Shown here: in pieces, positions 37,963 through 46,229 of the stretch
How the letters are laid out: each line of letters begins with the position of its first letter
Numbering within the stretch: the stretch's first letter is position 1
Assembly (NCBI GenBank): GCA_031292145.1
Contig: JARLHR010000204.1
Span: forward strand, 124,001 to 188,000
DNA length: 64,000 nucleotides
Reading direction: 5' to 3'
DNA from: Clostridium sp.
GTDB lineage: Bacteria; Bacillota; Clostridia; Clostridiales; Clostridiaceae
The notes under the pieces: generated by a model
What the model was told of the DNA's origin: nothing
Databases searched by the model: none
Seen by the model: only the letters and a program-made list of their open reading frames with translations
Translations under genes and position numbers: made by a program

Positions 37963-38188
37963 CCTACCATTCCTATCATTAATTTCATGTAAATTGTTAA
38001 TTAAAACATAAACTTAATTATTTCCCGTATATAAATATTTATTCATAAAAATATCTTTCTTTTAATCATTTCCAACATTTACATATAGAAGTTAATATTT
38101 ATTTAACTTTAATTTTAAGATAACTTTACAATAGTTTTATATTATATTTATTGTAGCCGAAATATAAATAAAGGTAGGTGTATAACTT

Positions 38189-38809
38189 ATGAACACTAAA
38201 GAAAAATATGTTATGGGTGAACATATTCATTTAGTAGAAGAGAAATGTATTCAAGTAATAGAGAGAGAACTTGATTCATTTTTTGAAATACGCCTAAATT
38301 TTATCTATTTGATTTGTGGGTTATATATAAATGGTTCCGTAAAACATTCAGATGATATTCTTAAATATCTTAATCTTTTTAATTATGAATTAGAAACTTT
38401 TATTGAAACTGTGGTATATAAAGTAAGTAATATATTAAATCACAATCTTTCTCAACATACTATATATTTTAATAATTATAATATGAAAAATAATTATATG
38501 TATTATGTAGAGAATAATATTAAAAAATTTATAGAAACTGAGAAATTGTTAAGTCTTTGTGAGATGGTTTTAGATATATCTTTATCCAAAATGTTAGGAA
38601 CATGTTGTCAAAGTACAGTACTTAACTATGCTTTTAATACTTTAAATTTACCTGAGAAAATTCTTGATACTAATAGTTTAAAGCATCAAAGATTAGTACA
38701 TAGCAGTACTGTCTTTGAGCAACTAAAAGGTTATATACTAAACCTTAAATGTGATTTGAGAAATGATCTTGTAAAATGGATGTTTCTTCTTGTTAATTCA
38801 ATCTACTAG
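38189..38809 (+). CDS. Hypothetical helical protein
   Basis: 206 residues, not recognised. Predicted all-helical, hydrophobic-rich but without clear membrane segments; Cys occurs in LICGLYINGS, LCEMVLDISL and MLGTCCQSTVLNYAF, and the Cys-Cys pair is notable. AAGGTAGGTG precedes the ATG. It is divergent from the P-type ATPase at 34975 and could share its regulation. It has no helix-turn-helix that I can see. Confidence 0.6.
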   Translation: MNTKEKYVMGEHIHLVEEKCIQVIERELDSFFEIRLNFIYLICGLYINGSVKHSDDILKYLNLFNYELETFIETVVYKVSNILNHNLSQHTIYFNNYNMKNNYMYYVENNIKKFIETEKLLSLCEMVLDISLSKMLGTCCQSTVLNYAFNTLNLPEKILDTNSLKHQRLVHSSTVFEQLKGYILNLKCDLRNDLVKWMFLLVNSIY

Positions 38810-39085
38810 GCTTATGCACTAAATTTTAATATTTAAACTTAAAATTCATTAAAACAAGGGCTAATTTCTGGTACTTACAACTCTTATTACTACCTAATGG
38901 TATTTTATAGCATTATAATATGAATTTATATACATGAAAGAACACCTTAAATTGATAAATAAGTTAATTAAGTTAAAAAAGAGGTGAAAATTTGTCGAAT
39001 GTGTGGTAAAATTATTATTGGACAGACTTATAAAAATACATAGATTTTGAAAACGATTTTACACAAAAGAAAAGGGGAAAAACTA

Positions 39086-40027
39086 ATGAAGAAAGCTTTT
39101 TTAAGAAGAATTATTGGTACAGTTATTACTGCTACAACAATTACTACTTTATTACCATTAGGAGTATCTGCACAATGGCAAGAAAACCATGATAAGAGCT
39201 GGAGTTACATTGATGGAAGCTCATTAGCAGGAAATTGGAAAAATATCTCAGGAACATGGTATTATTTTACTCCAAATGGAGACATGAGGACAGGCTGGGT
39301 TTATTATAAAGGTGCTTGGTACTATTTAAATAACTCAGGTGAAATGCAAACAGGCTGGGCTAATGTTAATAAAGCTTGGTACTATCTGGATAGTACAGGT
39401 GTAATGGAAACTGGCTGGATAAAAAATAATGGCAACTGGTATCACTTAGATGATAATGGAACAATGCAAACAGGTACTATAACTTTAGGTAATAAAACAT
39501 ATTATCTTAATAAATCCGGCTCATTAGACGAAACCTTGAACAATTCTGATCAAGAAACAACAGATAATGGTTCTCCTACAACTTATGATGCTACAGTGGA
39601 TGTAGACGGCTTAACTAAATTGCCTCAAAACTATACCATAAGTGTACAAGCATCTGCTGAAAATAAGATTCTCGAATTGATGAATCAAAAAAGAATAGAA
39701 GCTGGTTTAAATCCATTAACAATGGATAATACTTTACAAAAGATAGCACGATACAGAAGCGATCATATGATACAATATGATTATTTTGATCACACAACTC
39801 CAGATGGAAAGGATTGGACAACCTTGTTGGATTCAGTTGGCTTCCAATATACTTCAACTGGAGAAAATATAGCATATAATAATTATGATCCAGTTGAATT
39901 ATTCAATCAATGGTGGAATTCCTCAGAACATAGGGCAAATATGATGAATTCATCTTATGCAAAAGTTGGTATAGGAGTAATTTATGGGAATAATAAATAT
40001 ATGGGAACACAAAATTTTTCAAACTAG
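39086..40027 (+). CDS. Secreted CAP/SCP-domain protein with cell-wall-binding repeats
   Basis: 313 residues from the ATG at 39086 (ribosome site AAGGGGAA; the upstream TTG frame is ignored). A signal peptide ends near GVSAQ. Four to five choline-binding-like repeats follow (GTWYYFTPNGDMRTGW, GAWYYLNNSGEMQTGW, KAWYYLDSTGVMETGW, GNWYHLDDNGTMQTG). The C-terminal half is a CAP domain with ILELMNQKRIEAGLNPL, DYFDHTTPDGKDW, GENIAYN and WWNSSEHRANMMN, including the catalytic-like His and Glu. CAP proteins of clostridia are wall-bound and of uncertain enzymatic role. Confidence 0.94.
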   Translation: MKKAFLRRIIGTVITATTITTLLPLGVSAQWQENHDKSWSYIDGSSLAGNWKNISGTWYYFTPNGDMRTGWVYYKGAWYYLNNSGEMQTGWANVNKAWYYLDSTGVMETGWIKNNGNWYHLDDNGTMQTGTITLGNKTYYLNKSGSLDETLNNSDQETTDNGSPTTYDATVDVDGLTKLPQNYTISVQASAENKILELMNQKRIEAGLNPLTMDNTLQKIARYRSDHMIQYDYFDHTTPDGKDWTTLLDSVGFQYTSTGENIAYNNYDPVELFNQWWNSSEHRANMMNSSYAKVGIGVIYGNNKYMGTQNFSN

Positions 40028-40076
40028 CAGTTCTAGATAAATACCGTATAGCCTTGGCTTATGCAATAACCTACCA

Positions 40077-40264
40077 AAATAACCGGTAGCCTTTTGCTCG
40101 GTTGCTAGAGAATATAGCTGCGGATTTCTAACATTAGAAGTTGTTCCGATTTAACTTGCTCCAAATATAAAATTTGGACAAGTTAAATCGGAACAACTTC
40201 CACTGAAGAAATGCCTGCAGCCATATTCTCAATGCAACACTGCGCAAAAGACTACCGGTTATTT
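40077..40264. repeat. Long near-palindrome (family P, copy 2)
   Basis: 188 bp. Outer arms AAATAACCGGTAG (40077-40089) and CTACCGGTTATTT (40252-40264); inner near-perfect 29-bp arms 40138-40167 and 40172-40200. It begins 50 bp after the CAP gene, the same placement as copy 1 after the LytTR gene. It shares GTTG..CC.ATTTA.CTTGCTCC with copy 1. Confidence 0.75.
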
Positions 40265-40361
40265 CTAGCATTGCATATCTTTCAAAGTATAAATCTCGTT
40301 CATGGTTTGTTTATCTACAAATTATAACTAGTCTAAAATATTATTAACTTCAATGATATGC

Positions 40362-41606
40362 TTATAATATTTTAATTATTCCTAACACTAATCCAATAAA
40401 AAATCCACAGATTGCACCATTTATCCTTATCCACTGCAAATCATCTCCTACCTTATACTCTATCAGCTCTATAAGGCTTTTAGTATCTAACCTTTCAATA
40501 TTCTCCTTAACAAGTTTACCTATTTTTTCATGATTATTATTAATATAATCTGATGCTTGCTCCTGTATGTACCCCTCTAATTTATTTATTAAATCAGCAT
40601 TAGCTAAAGATTTATCTATTAAATTTTCTAATAATGGTATTATGTTTGCTTCTATATAATTATCATCGTTAACATAACTTAATATTAAGCTTTGCATTTC
40701 ATTTAAAGTTTTCAATATAAAATCATTTAATTTAACATTACTAGTTAAATTATTTTTATAGTCATCTATTTTTTGTACAATATATGTATTATCACTAATA
40801 TTGCTTATGTTGTTTCGTATGAATTTAACAATAATTACTCTATTTGAATTGTCAACCTTTTTTAAATCTTTTAGTATTAAGATAATTAAATCTTGAATTA
40901 AGCTTGCTGTTCTATCCTTTCCAAGGCTCTCTATAATTGCTCTCACTACATATTGGATTAGTTTATTTACTTTAAGCTTCTCCATAGAATCAAATACTAC
41001 ATTTCCAATTTCTTTTTTTATTTCTTCCCTTTTTATTACTTCTTCAAGTTTATTAATTATGCTGTCTACAATTTTTTCCTCACAATTATACTTCAAACAT
41101 GCGTTAATCAATACTTCAAGAAAATTTTTAGTATCAAATGTATTTAAATAACATCCTATTAATTCATATAAATATGAAGAAATTTTAGTTATAGGTGCAT
41201 TACTTATGCCACTCCTTATAATATAAATTATTCTAGATTTAACTTCCTTAGAATATATTTTTCTTTTACATATTTTTAAAGTTCTTTCCACAATATTGAA
41301 TTGCTGTATCTTATTCAGAATACTAGATTTATTGAGTAAGTTATTTTCTACTATTGAAACCAAAGCCATAGTTATTCTCGTACGGTTATTAGGTAACAAT
41401 GCTGTATGTGGAATTTTAATCCCAAGCGGATAACGAAATAGTGCCGTTACTGCAAACCAATCTGCAAGACCTCCTACTAGACCTGCTTCAAACCCACTTT
41501 GTAATATCATTATTATAGTTACATTGTCTGAAAATAAGGTACCCATGAAACCTATAATCATGATAATTAATGATATTAAAGCTTTTTGATTAGTTTTTAT
41601 TTTCAT
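40362..41606 (-). CDS. DUF445 family membrane protein
   Basis: 414 residues. A membrane helix at each end (LISLIIMIIGFMGTL at about 10-28 and ICGFFIGLVLGIIKIL at the C-terminus) and a conserved DUF445 block GFEAGLVGGLADWFAVTALF then RYPLGIKIPHTALLPNN; the middle is a long helical region. Similar proteins (E. coli YjiN, B. subtilis YheB) are uncharacterised. It is divergent from the metal-ATPase cluster, with the promoter region at 41607-41768 shared. Confidence 0.93.
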   Translation of the reverse strand: MKIKTNQKALISLIIMIIGFMGTLFSDNVTIIMILQSGFEAGLVGGLADWFAVTALFRYPLGIKIPHTALLPNNRTRITMALVSIVENNLLNKSSILNKIQQFNIVERTLKICKRKIYSKEVKSRIIYIIRSGISNAPITKISSYLYELIGCYLNTFDTKNFLEVLINACLKYNCEEKIVDSIINKLEEVIKREEIKKEIGNVVFDSMEKLKVNKLIQYVVRAIIESLGKDRTASLIQDLIILILKDLKKVDNSNRVIIVKFIRNNISNISDNTYIVQKIDDYKNNLTSNVKLNDFILKTLNEMQSLILSYVNDDNYIEANIIPLLENLIDKSLANADLINKLEGYIQEQASDYINNNHEKIGKLVKENIERLDTKSLIELIEYKVGDDLQWIRINGAICGFFIGLVLGIIKIL

Positions 41607-41666
41607 GTTATAACCTCCTCTAACGTCAGTATGTAAAAATGTTTTAATATTTATACTATTGACTTG

Positions 41667-41705
41667 AAAATTACATGTAAAATTAACTTAAATTTTACGT
41701 ATAAT
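41667..41705 (+). promoter_or_regulatory. Possible operators before the ATPase cluster
   Basis: Two near-palindromes, TTACATGTAA (41671-41680) within AAAATTACATGTAAAATT and TTACGTATAA (41695-41704), centres 24 bp apart. A TATAAT (41700-41705) overlaps the second. The -35 box is poor, as expected for an activated or regulated promoter. A metal-responsive regulator would fit; no Fur consensus is evident. Confidence 0.35.
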
Positions 41706-41768
41706 TTTTTTTAATATGTATATAATAACGATTAAAATCTTAAATAAATACCTAGGAGGCATAATTAT

Positions 41769-42182
41769 ATGGAAAACCCAGAACAAATTAATCAACAATT
41801 TACTGAACTTAAAGAAAAATATGAATCTTTAATTCAAAGGTTAGATAATATTGAAAAAGAAAGTACTAATAGGGAAAATGATTTTCAAGCTATTAACAAT
41901 AACATAAAAGAACTTATGGCAAAAATTGATTCAATGGTTGAATATAAAGAAACAAGCAAACTATTCAATAGCGGTAGAAAAAGTAGTTCTTCATTTATGA
42001 ATATGATCACAACACCTATGAGGAAAATTACTGTGGGTACTATGCGTACCATCTTTTCAATGGCTGACTATGCATCAGAAAGGGTTTCTTGTGCGCGTGA
42101 AGGTATAGAAGATATCGTTGCAGAAGCTCAATATGAAAACAAGAAAAGAAGATCTACTATGATGCCTAGTGCGCAAAGTTAA
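41769..42182 (+). CDS. Coiled-coil protein of the ATPase cluster
   Basis: 137 residues. The first 65 residues form a coiled coil (LKEKYESLIQRLDNIEKEST, IKELMAKIDSMVEYKETSK); the C-terminal half has an amphipathic stretch (FMNMITTPMRKITVGTMRTIFSMADYA) that may lie on a membrane, and a basic tail. Not recognised as a named family. AGGAGG precedes the ATG. It opens the plus-strand cluster with the pseudo-ATPase 11 bp downstream, so a role in assembling the membrane complex or compartment is plausible (inference). Confidence 0.7.
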   Translation: MENPEQINQQFTELKEKYESLIQRLDNIEKESTNRENDFQAINNNIKELMAKIDSMVEYKETSKLFNSGRKSSSSFMNMITTPMRKITVGTMRTIFSMADYASERVSCAREGIEDIVAEAQYENKKRRSTMMPSAQS

Positions 42183-42193
42183 AATATTGTAAT

Positions 42194-43354
42194 ATGAATA
42201 TTAAAAAATTATCATCAATTCCAGGAAGAATACGCTTATATATAGAAGGACTTAAAGGAAATTATTATATAGCTATACATATTGAAAATATGCTAACAAA
42301 TTTTTCTCATATACAGTCAATTAATATCAACACTAAAACTGGTAATATACAATTAATTTATAATTCATATTATATTAATGAAGATATGATATTCCGCATC
42401 ATATCTTCATCTTCTATTAAGGTAAATAATTTAGCTAAATTAACTTACTGTAGAAATAAAGCAAGTAATTGTTCAAAAGAACTTCTCCAAAATACAAAAT
42501 CTTTATCAAGAGGACTTTTAGCTTTATCACTATCTGTAGCTTCAATATTATTTTTTACTTCCTCTCCCACACATGCTATTTGTTCTCTTATTTTAGGATT
42601 TCCTGGAGCAATATATCTTACTTCCTATTTTTCATTAAAGTATATATTACATAAAGCTTACTTAAATAATGTTTATATTAAAGATATTCATTCTATTAGA
42701 TACATTAAAAATATGAAAGGAATTTCACTGCATCCAAGTATAGTATTTAATAATAACTTTGATAAATTCAAGTCTATAAACTATTTTAGACTTGAAAGCC
42801 TTATATATACTAATAAAATAGATGATCCTATTAATATAGAAGTTAGAAAATTAATAAAAAATTTGAGAACTATAGGACTTAATAACATAACTATTATTTC
42901 AAACTATAGAAATAACAATTTAATATTGTATGCAAATAAAAGCCTTGGGCTTTATGATCACAAAGAAAATCAGCAACATAAAATAACAGTTATAAATTAT
43001 AAAGATTTGAGCGAAATCGATAAAATTGATAGAAAAATAATCTTGAGCATATCCCCATCCAAAAAATTTTATGAAGACAATATCACCATAGCTTGTAGTA
43101 AATTATGCCAGATTCCATGGCTAATTGAAGTATGCATGAATAGTGAAGAACATTTAGTAAGAGCTCAATCTATTGCTGTGAGTATTAATGTATTTGGAAT
43201 TTTTCTTGCTTTGATTAAATTTATAAGTTTAAGCCAAACCATTCTACTTTATTTAATGAATACATTAGGAACTTTATTCTATATTAAATACAATATAATA
43301 CATACTATAAAAAATAATAAGGAGTTACCATTATGGAAACCAAAGGAACTTTAG
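42194..43354 (+). CDS. HMA-like membrane protein resembling a catalytically empty P-type ATPase
   Basis: 386 residues. Begins with an HMA-like domain that carries IPGRIRLYIEGLKG and lacks CxxC (about 8-75). A membrane pair follows (about 108-155, ALSLSVASILFFT...LILGFPGAIYLTSYF), a soluble region of about 165 residues, and a final membrane pair (NVFGIFLALIKFISLS, ILLYLMNTLGTLFYIKYN). The layout and patterns such as VRKLIKNLRTIGLNNITIIS parallel the P-domain end of P-type ATPases, but DKTGT, TGES and GDGxND are all absent. It overlaps the next gene by 22 bp. Probably a non-enzymatic partner of the ATPase at 43957. Confidence 0.75.
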   Translation: MNIKKLSSIPGRIRLYIEGLKGNYYIAIHIENMLTNFSHIQSININTKTGNIQLIYNSYYINEDMIFRIISSSSIKVNNLAKLTYCRNKASNCSKELLQNTKSLSRGLLALSLSVASILFFTSSPTHAICSLILGFPGAIYLTSYFSLKYILHKAYLNNVYIKDIHSIRYIKNMKGISLHPSIVFNNNFDKFKSINYFRLESLIYTNKIDDPINIEVRKLIKNLRTIGLNNITIISNYRNNNLILYANKSLGLYDHKENQQHKITVINYKDLSEIDKIDRKIILSISPSKKFYEDNITIACSKLCQIPWLIEVCMNSEEHLVRAQSIAVSINVFGIFLALIKFISLSQTILLYLMNTLGTLFYIKYNIIHTIKNNKELPLWKPKEL

Positions 43355-43581
43355 AGATACTTGAAGAAGAATTATCAAATATAGAAAAAAAAGCTAATGA
43401 AATTATAACTTTTAGTTTAAAATCAATAAAATCAGATCCTTCACTTGAGAAGGAAATACTAAAAATGTTTATGACTGCATCCACAAGAATAACCAATTAT
43501 TTCATTAAAGAAACTGAAAGCACTAATACCGAATATGTAGGAAAAAATGTAATGAAATATGCAATGTTTAAAAAATTTTAA
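43333..43581 (+). CDS. Small helical protein of the ATPase cluster
   Basis: 82 residues, starting inside the previous gene (22-bp overlap; AAGGAG just upstream). Helical and charged: LEILEEELSNIEKKANEIIT, SDPSLEKEILKMFMTASTRI. No family recognised. The overlap indicates tight coupling to the pseudo-ATPase. Confidence 0.65.
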   Translation: METKGTLEILEEELSNIEKKANEIITFSLKSIKSDPSLEKEILKMFMTASTRITNYFIKETESTNTEYVGKNVMKYAMFKKF

Positions 43582-43666
43582 TTAGTAAATAACTCTACAC
43601 ATGTATAAATTGCATTTTCTCGGGCATAATGAAGAAATGTATTTTTATATTAATGGAGGTATTTAA

Positions 43667-43915
43667 ATGAAATCAAATAAAAAACGATTGCTTTGTGGCT
43701 TAACTATAGGAACCATAGGCTTGGTATTATATAATTCAATTAAATATCATGAAGAAAAGCTTAAATATATAGAAAGAGATACATCCAATGATCCTATTAA
43801 TACTGATAAGTCGCCAGAAAGTTCTAGAAAAGATAATGAGCTAATAGATTTTTTTAATGATCTAAAAAAACAAGCAAGTTTACTTGAAGATAGATTAAAT
43901 GAACTTAAGAAGTAA
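43667..43915 (+). CDS. Small single-helix membrane protein of the ATPase cluster
   Basis: 82 residues. One membrane helix (about 8-26, LCGLTIGTIGLVLYNSIKYH) then a charged cytoplasmic tail ending in a coiled coil (FFNDLKKQASLLEDRLNELKK). ATGGAGGT precedes the ATG. The general form (one short membrane anchor plus coiled coil) is shared with small accessory proteins of ferrosome and magnetosome clusters; no homology is claimed. Confidence 0.7.
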   Translation: MKSNKKRLLCGLTIGTIGLVLYNSIKYHEEKLKYIERDTSNDPINTDKSPESSRKDNELIDFFNDLKKQASLLEDRLNELKK

Positions 43916-43956
43916 TAATTTACTCCATTGATTAATAATAAAGAGGTGATTTATTT

Positions 43957-46092
43957 TTGGATTGTTTAAGTGCTTTACCAGGAAGAGTGCGATTTAGATC
44001 ATTAGATATATGCTATAATAGCAATCTTTCAGAATATGTAGAAAAATATATATATAGTTTATATGGTGTTAAATCTACTAGACTTACAGAACGCACTGGT
44101 TCAATATTAGTTGTCTATGATATACAAAAAACAAATATACATACTCTAAAAGAAAATATAGAAAATGCTCTTTCTACTACTATAATTAAAGATGATACTA
44201 GATTTAATAATTTTCAAGAATACTTTAAAGTAGTAAGTAATAAAAAAATAGCAAGAAGAAAACTTTTATTTTGGAGCTTATTTTATCTATTGCTTAAAAT
44301 CAAAAATTCCACTTATGGTAAGTTTCCTTTAAGCAGAAATTTAACTGTGCTTAAAGTCGCTTCTGTAGTAACTATTATAGGTGGATACCCATTGATTAAA
44401 AAGTTGTATAAAAAGTTTACTAAAACTTTACCCACAAATGAAGATATTTTACTAGAACTTACTGCCTTATCTTTTACTATCATAAGAGAAAGTTCTAAAG
44501 GTGTCTTAGTTCTTATTTTAAAGTCTTTAAATGATTACATTAAATACTCTGCCGAAATCGAAAGTAGAAAAGCTTTACTGGATTCCTATGATCTAAATTA
44601 TAAAATGGCCTGGACTGATTCACTTAATGGTGATAAAATTCTAGTTTCAACTGATGCCTTAAAAATTGGGGATTATGTTTATAATTATACTGGTGAAATA
44701 GTACCTGTTGAGGGAATTATAGAGGAGGGTAGTGCTACTACAAATACTTTATATTATTCTGGTCAGCCAGTAATTTCTCATATAGGTAAAGGCTCTAAGA
44801 TTTATGAAGGCACTGCAATAATCTCTGGTAATTTAAAAATTAAGATTACTAAGTTATCAGATTCAGGAGAAAAAAATGATATCGCACCCGAAAAACTTTA
44901 TATACATAATAAAACTAAGAACTTCCAACATAAAATCACCCATTTTGCAATATGGGCTGCAGGCTTAAGTTACTTATTTACACGTAATATACTAAATGCA
45001 TTTTCTGTATTCTTAGTTTTAAGCCCTAAAGCTACTTCAGTAGCTTTTAATTCTGGAATTAAAAATTACATATGGTTATTAAATAAAAATAATATTTATT
45101 TAAGAAATCCAAATACATTTGAGAATATATTAAATGTAAATAAAGTTATTTTTGATAAGACTGGAACACTAACCTATGGAAAAATGAATATTATATCTAT
45201 ATCTTCACTTGATGAAGAATATTCAGAAAAGGAAATACTTGAAATATGTGCTGCATGTGAAGCAGAACATTTCCACCCTATTTCAGTAACTTTACAAGAT
45301 ACTTGCGACGATATTGATTTTAACCAAGTTAATAATTCTGTACTTATACCATCACAAGGAATAAAAGCTACTCATAATAACAAAGAAGTTCTAATTGGTA
45401 ATATGGACTTAATGAAAAATAATCATATAAATCTACTAACTGGTGAAAAAACATATTTAAACTATCAAAAAGAATCATTAATCCCTATCTTTGTAGCTAT
45501 AAACAAAAATCTTGTAGGTATATTAGTTCTCGACGATATTTTAAGAGAAGATTCTAGTGATCTTATAAACGGCTTAAGATATAATGGAATAAACGATGTA
45601 TCTATACTAAGTGGTGACTCTTACCCTAAAGCACAAAAAATAGGTTCTAAGCTCGGAATAACTGAGATATATGCTGACATGAATTACTTAGAAAAAGCTA
45701 ATATAGTTGAAGCTGCAAGTACTAACAATACTGTCATAATGGTTGGTGATGGAATTAATGATACATTAGCTATGAAAGCAGCAGACATAAGTATAAGTTT
45801 TGCTAATAGGTCTTGCGATATGATAAAGCTTCATTCTGACTGTATCATATACGATGATAATTTGACTAGACTTTCAGATCTAATATCTATATCAAAAAAA
45901 TCTTATACTGCTATTACTAGAACTATTCTTTTCTCAAATATATATAATATTACCCTTGGTTTTATTGCATTTACAGGAGGCATGGATATATTTGTAGCAA
46001 AATCCTTAAATACATTAAACTCACTATTAGTATTACTTCTTAACCAAAGGATTCATTATATAAGACCAAGTAAGACATATGAAAAAAAATAA
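43957..46092 (+). CDS. Divergent P1B-type ATPase, candidate FezB-like (ferrosome) pump
   Basis: 711 residues; TTG start after AGAGGTG. N-terminal HMA-like domain with LPGRVRFRS and TGSILVVYD (about 5-85), no CxxC. The P1B core is recognisable: actuator loop where TGES reads SGQP (YYSGQPVISHIGKGSKIYEG), the TM4 metal motif where CPC reads SPK (VFLVLSPKATSVAF), phosphorylation site intact (VIFDKTGTLTYGK), the P1B HP motif (AEHFHPIS), and GDGINDTLAMKAADI. So the phosphorylation site is intact but the dephosphorylation loop and the metal-binding triad are changed. The PGRxR-type N-terminus and cluster context recall P1B-6 ATPases such as FezB, from memory. Last gene of the cluster, followed by a terminator. 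Confidence 0.85.
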   Translation: MDCLSALPGRVRFRSLDICYNSNLSEYVEKYIYSLYGVKSTRLTERTGSILVVYDIQKTNIHTLKENIENALSTTIIKDDTRFNNFQEYFKVVSNKKIARRKLLFWSLFYLLLKIKNSTYGKFPLSRNLTVLKVASVVTIIGGYPLIKKLYKKFTKTLPTNEDILLELTALSFTIIRESSKGVLVLILKSLNDYIKYSAEIESRKALLDSYDLNYKMAWTDSLNGDKILVSTDALKIGDYVYNYTGEIVPVEGIIEEGSATTNTLYYSGQPVISHIGKGSKIYEGTAIISGNLKIKITKLSDSGEKNDIAPEKLYIHNKTKNFQHKITHFAIWAAGLSYLFTRNILNAFSVFLVLSPKATSVAFNSGIKNYIWLLNKNNIYLRNPNTFENILNVNKVIFDKTGTLTYGKMNIISISSLDEEYSEKEILEICAACEAEHFHPISVTLQDTCDDIDFNQVNNSVLIPSQGIKATHNNKEVLIGNMDLMKNNHINLLTGEKTYLNYQKESLIPIFVAINKNLVGILVLDDILREDSSDLINGLRYNGINDVSILSGDSYPKAQKIGSKLGITEIYADMNYLEKANIVEAASTNNTVIMVGDGINDTLAMKAADISISFANRSCDMIKLHSDCIIYDDNLTRLSDLISISKKSYTAITRTILFSNIYNITLGFIAFTGGMDIFVAKSLNTLNSLLVLLLNQRIHYIRPSKTYEKK

Positions 46093-46114
46093 TAGACCAA
46101 AATACTGGTCTATT
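46091..46114 (+). terminator. Terminator of the ATPase cluster
   Basis: AATAGACCA (46091-46099) pairs with TGGTCTATT (46106-46114), followed by TTG. It overlaps the stop codon. Confidence 0.75.
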
Positions 46115-46132
46115 TTGTGCTATGCTTCATCA

Positions 46133-46170
46133 CCACAACCCTTACATAGCTTGCTATGCACGGGTTGTGG
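46133..46170. repeat. Two-step hairpin between convergent genes
   Basis: CCACAACCC (46133-46141) / GGGTTGTGG (46162-46170) with an inner CATAGC/GCTATG helix. The right flank ending GACTTGTTATCTTCTT resembles a degraded end of the family A repeat. Confidence 0.5.
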
Positions 46171-46229
46171 TCCTTCGCCTAGCTCAAAATATCCTAAGAA
46201 TATTTGACTTGTTATCTTCTTCCAACTTC

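Noticed and set aside
41640-41768. Fur box before the ATPase cluster
   Set aside because: I looked for the GATAATGATAATCATTATC-type pattern and did not find a convincing match; only unrelated palindromes are present.
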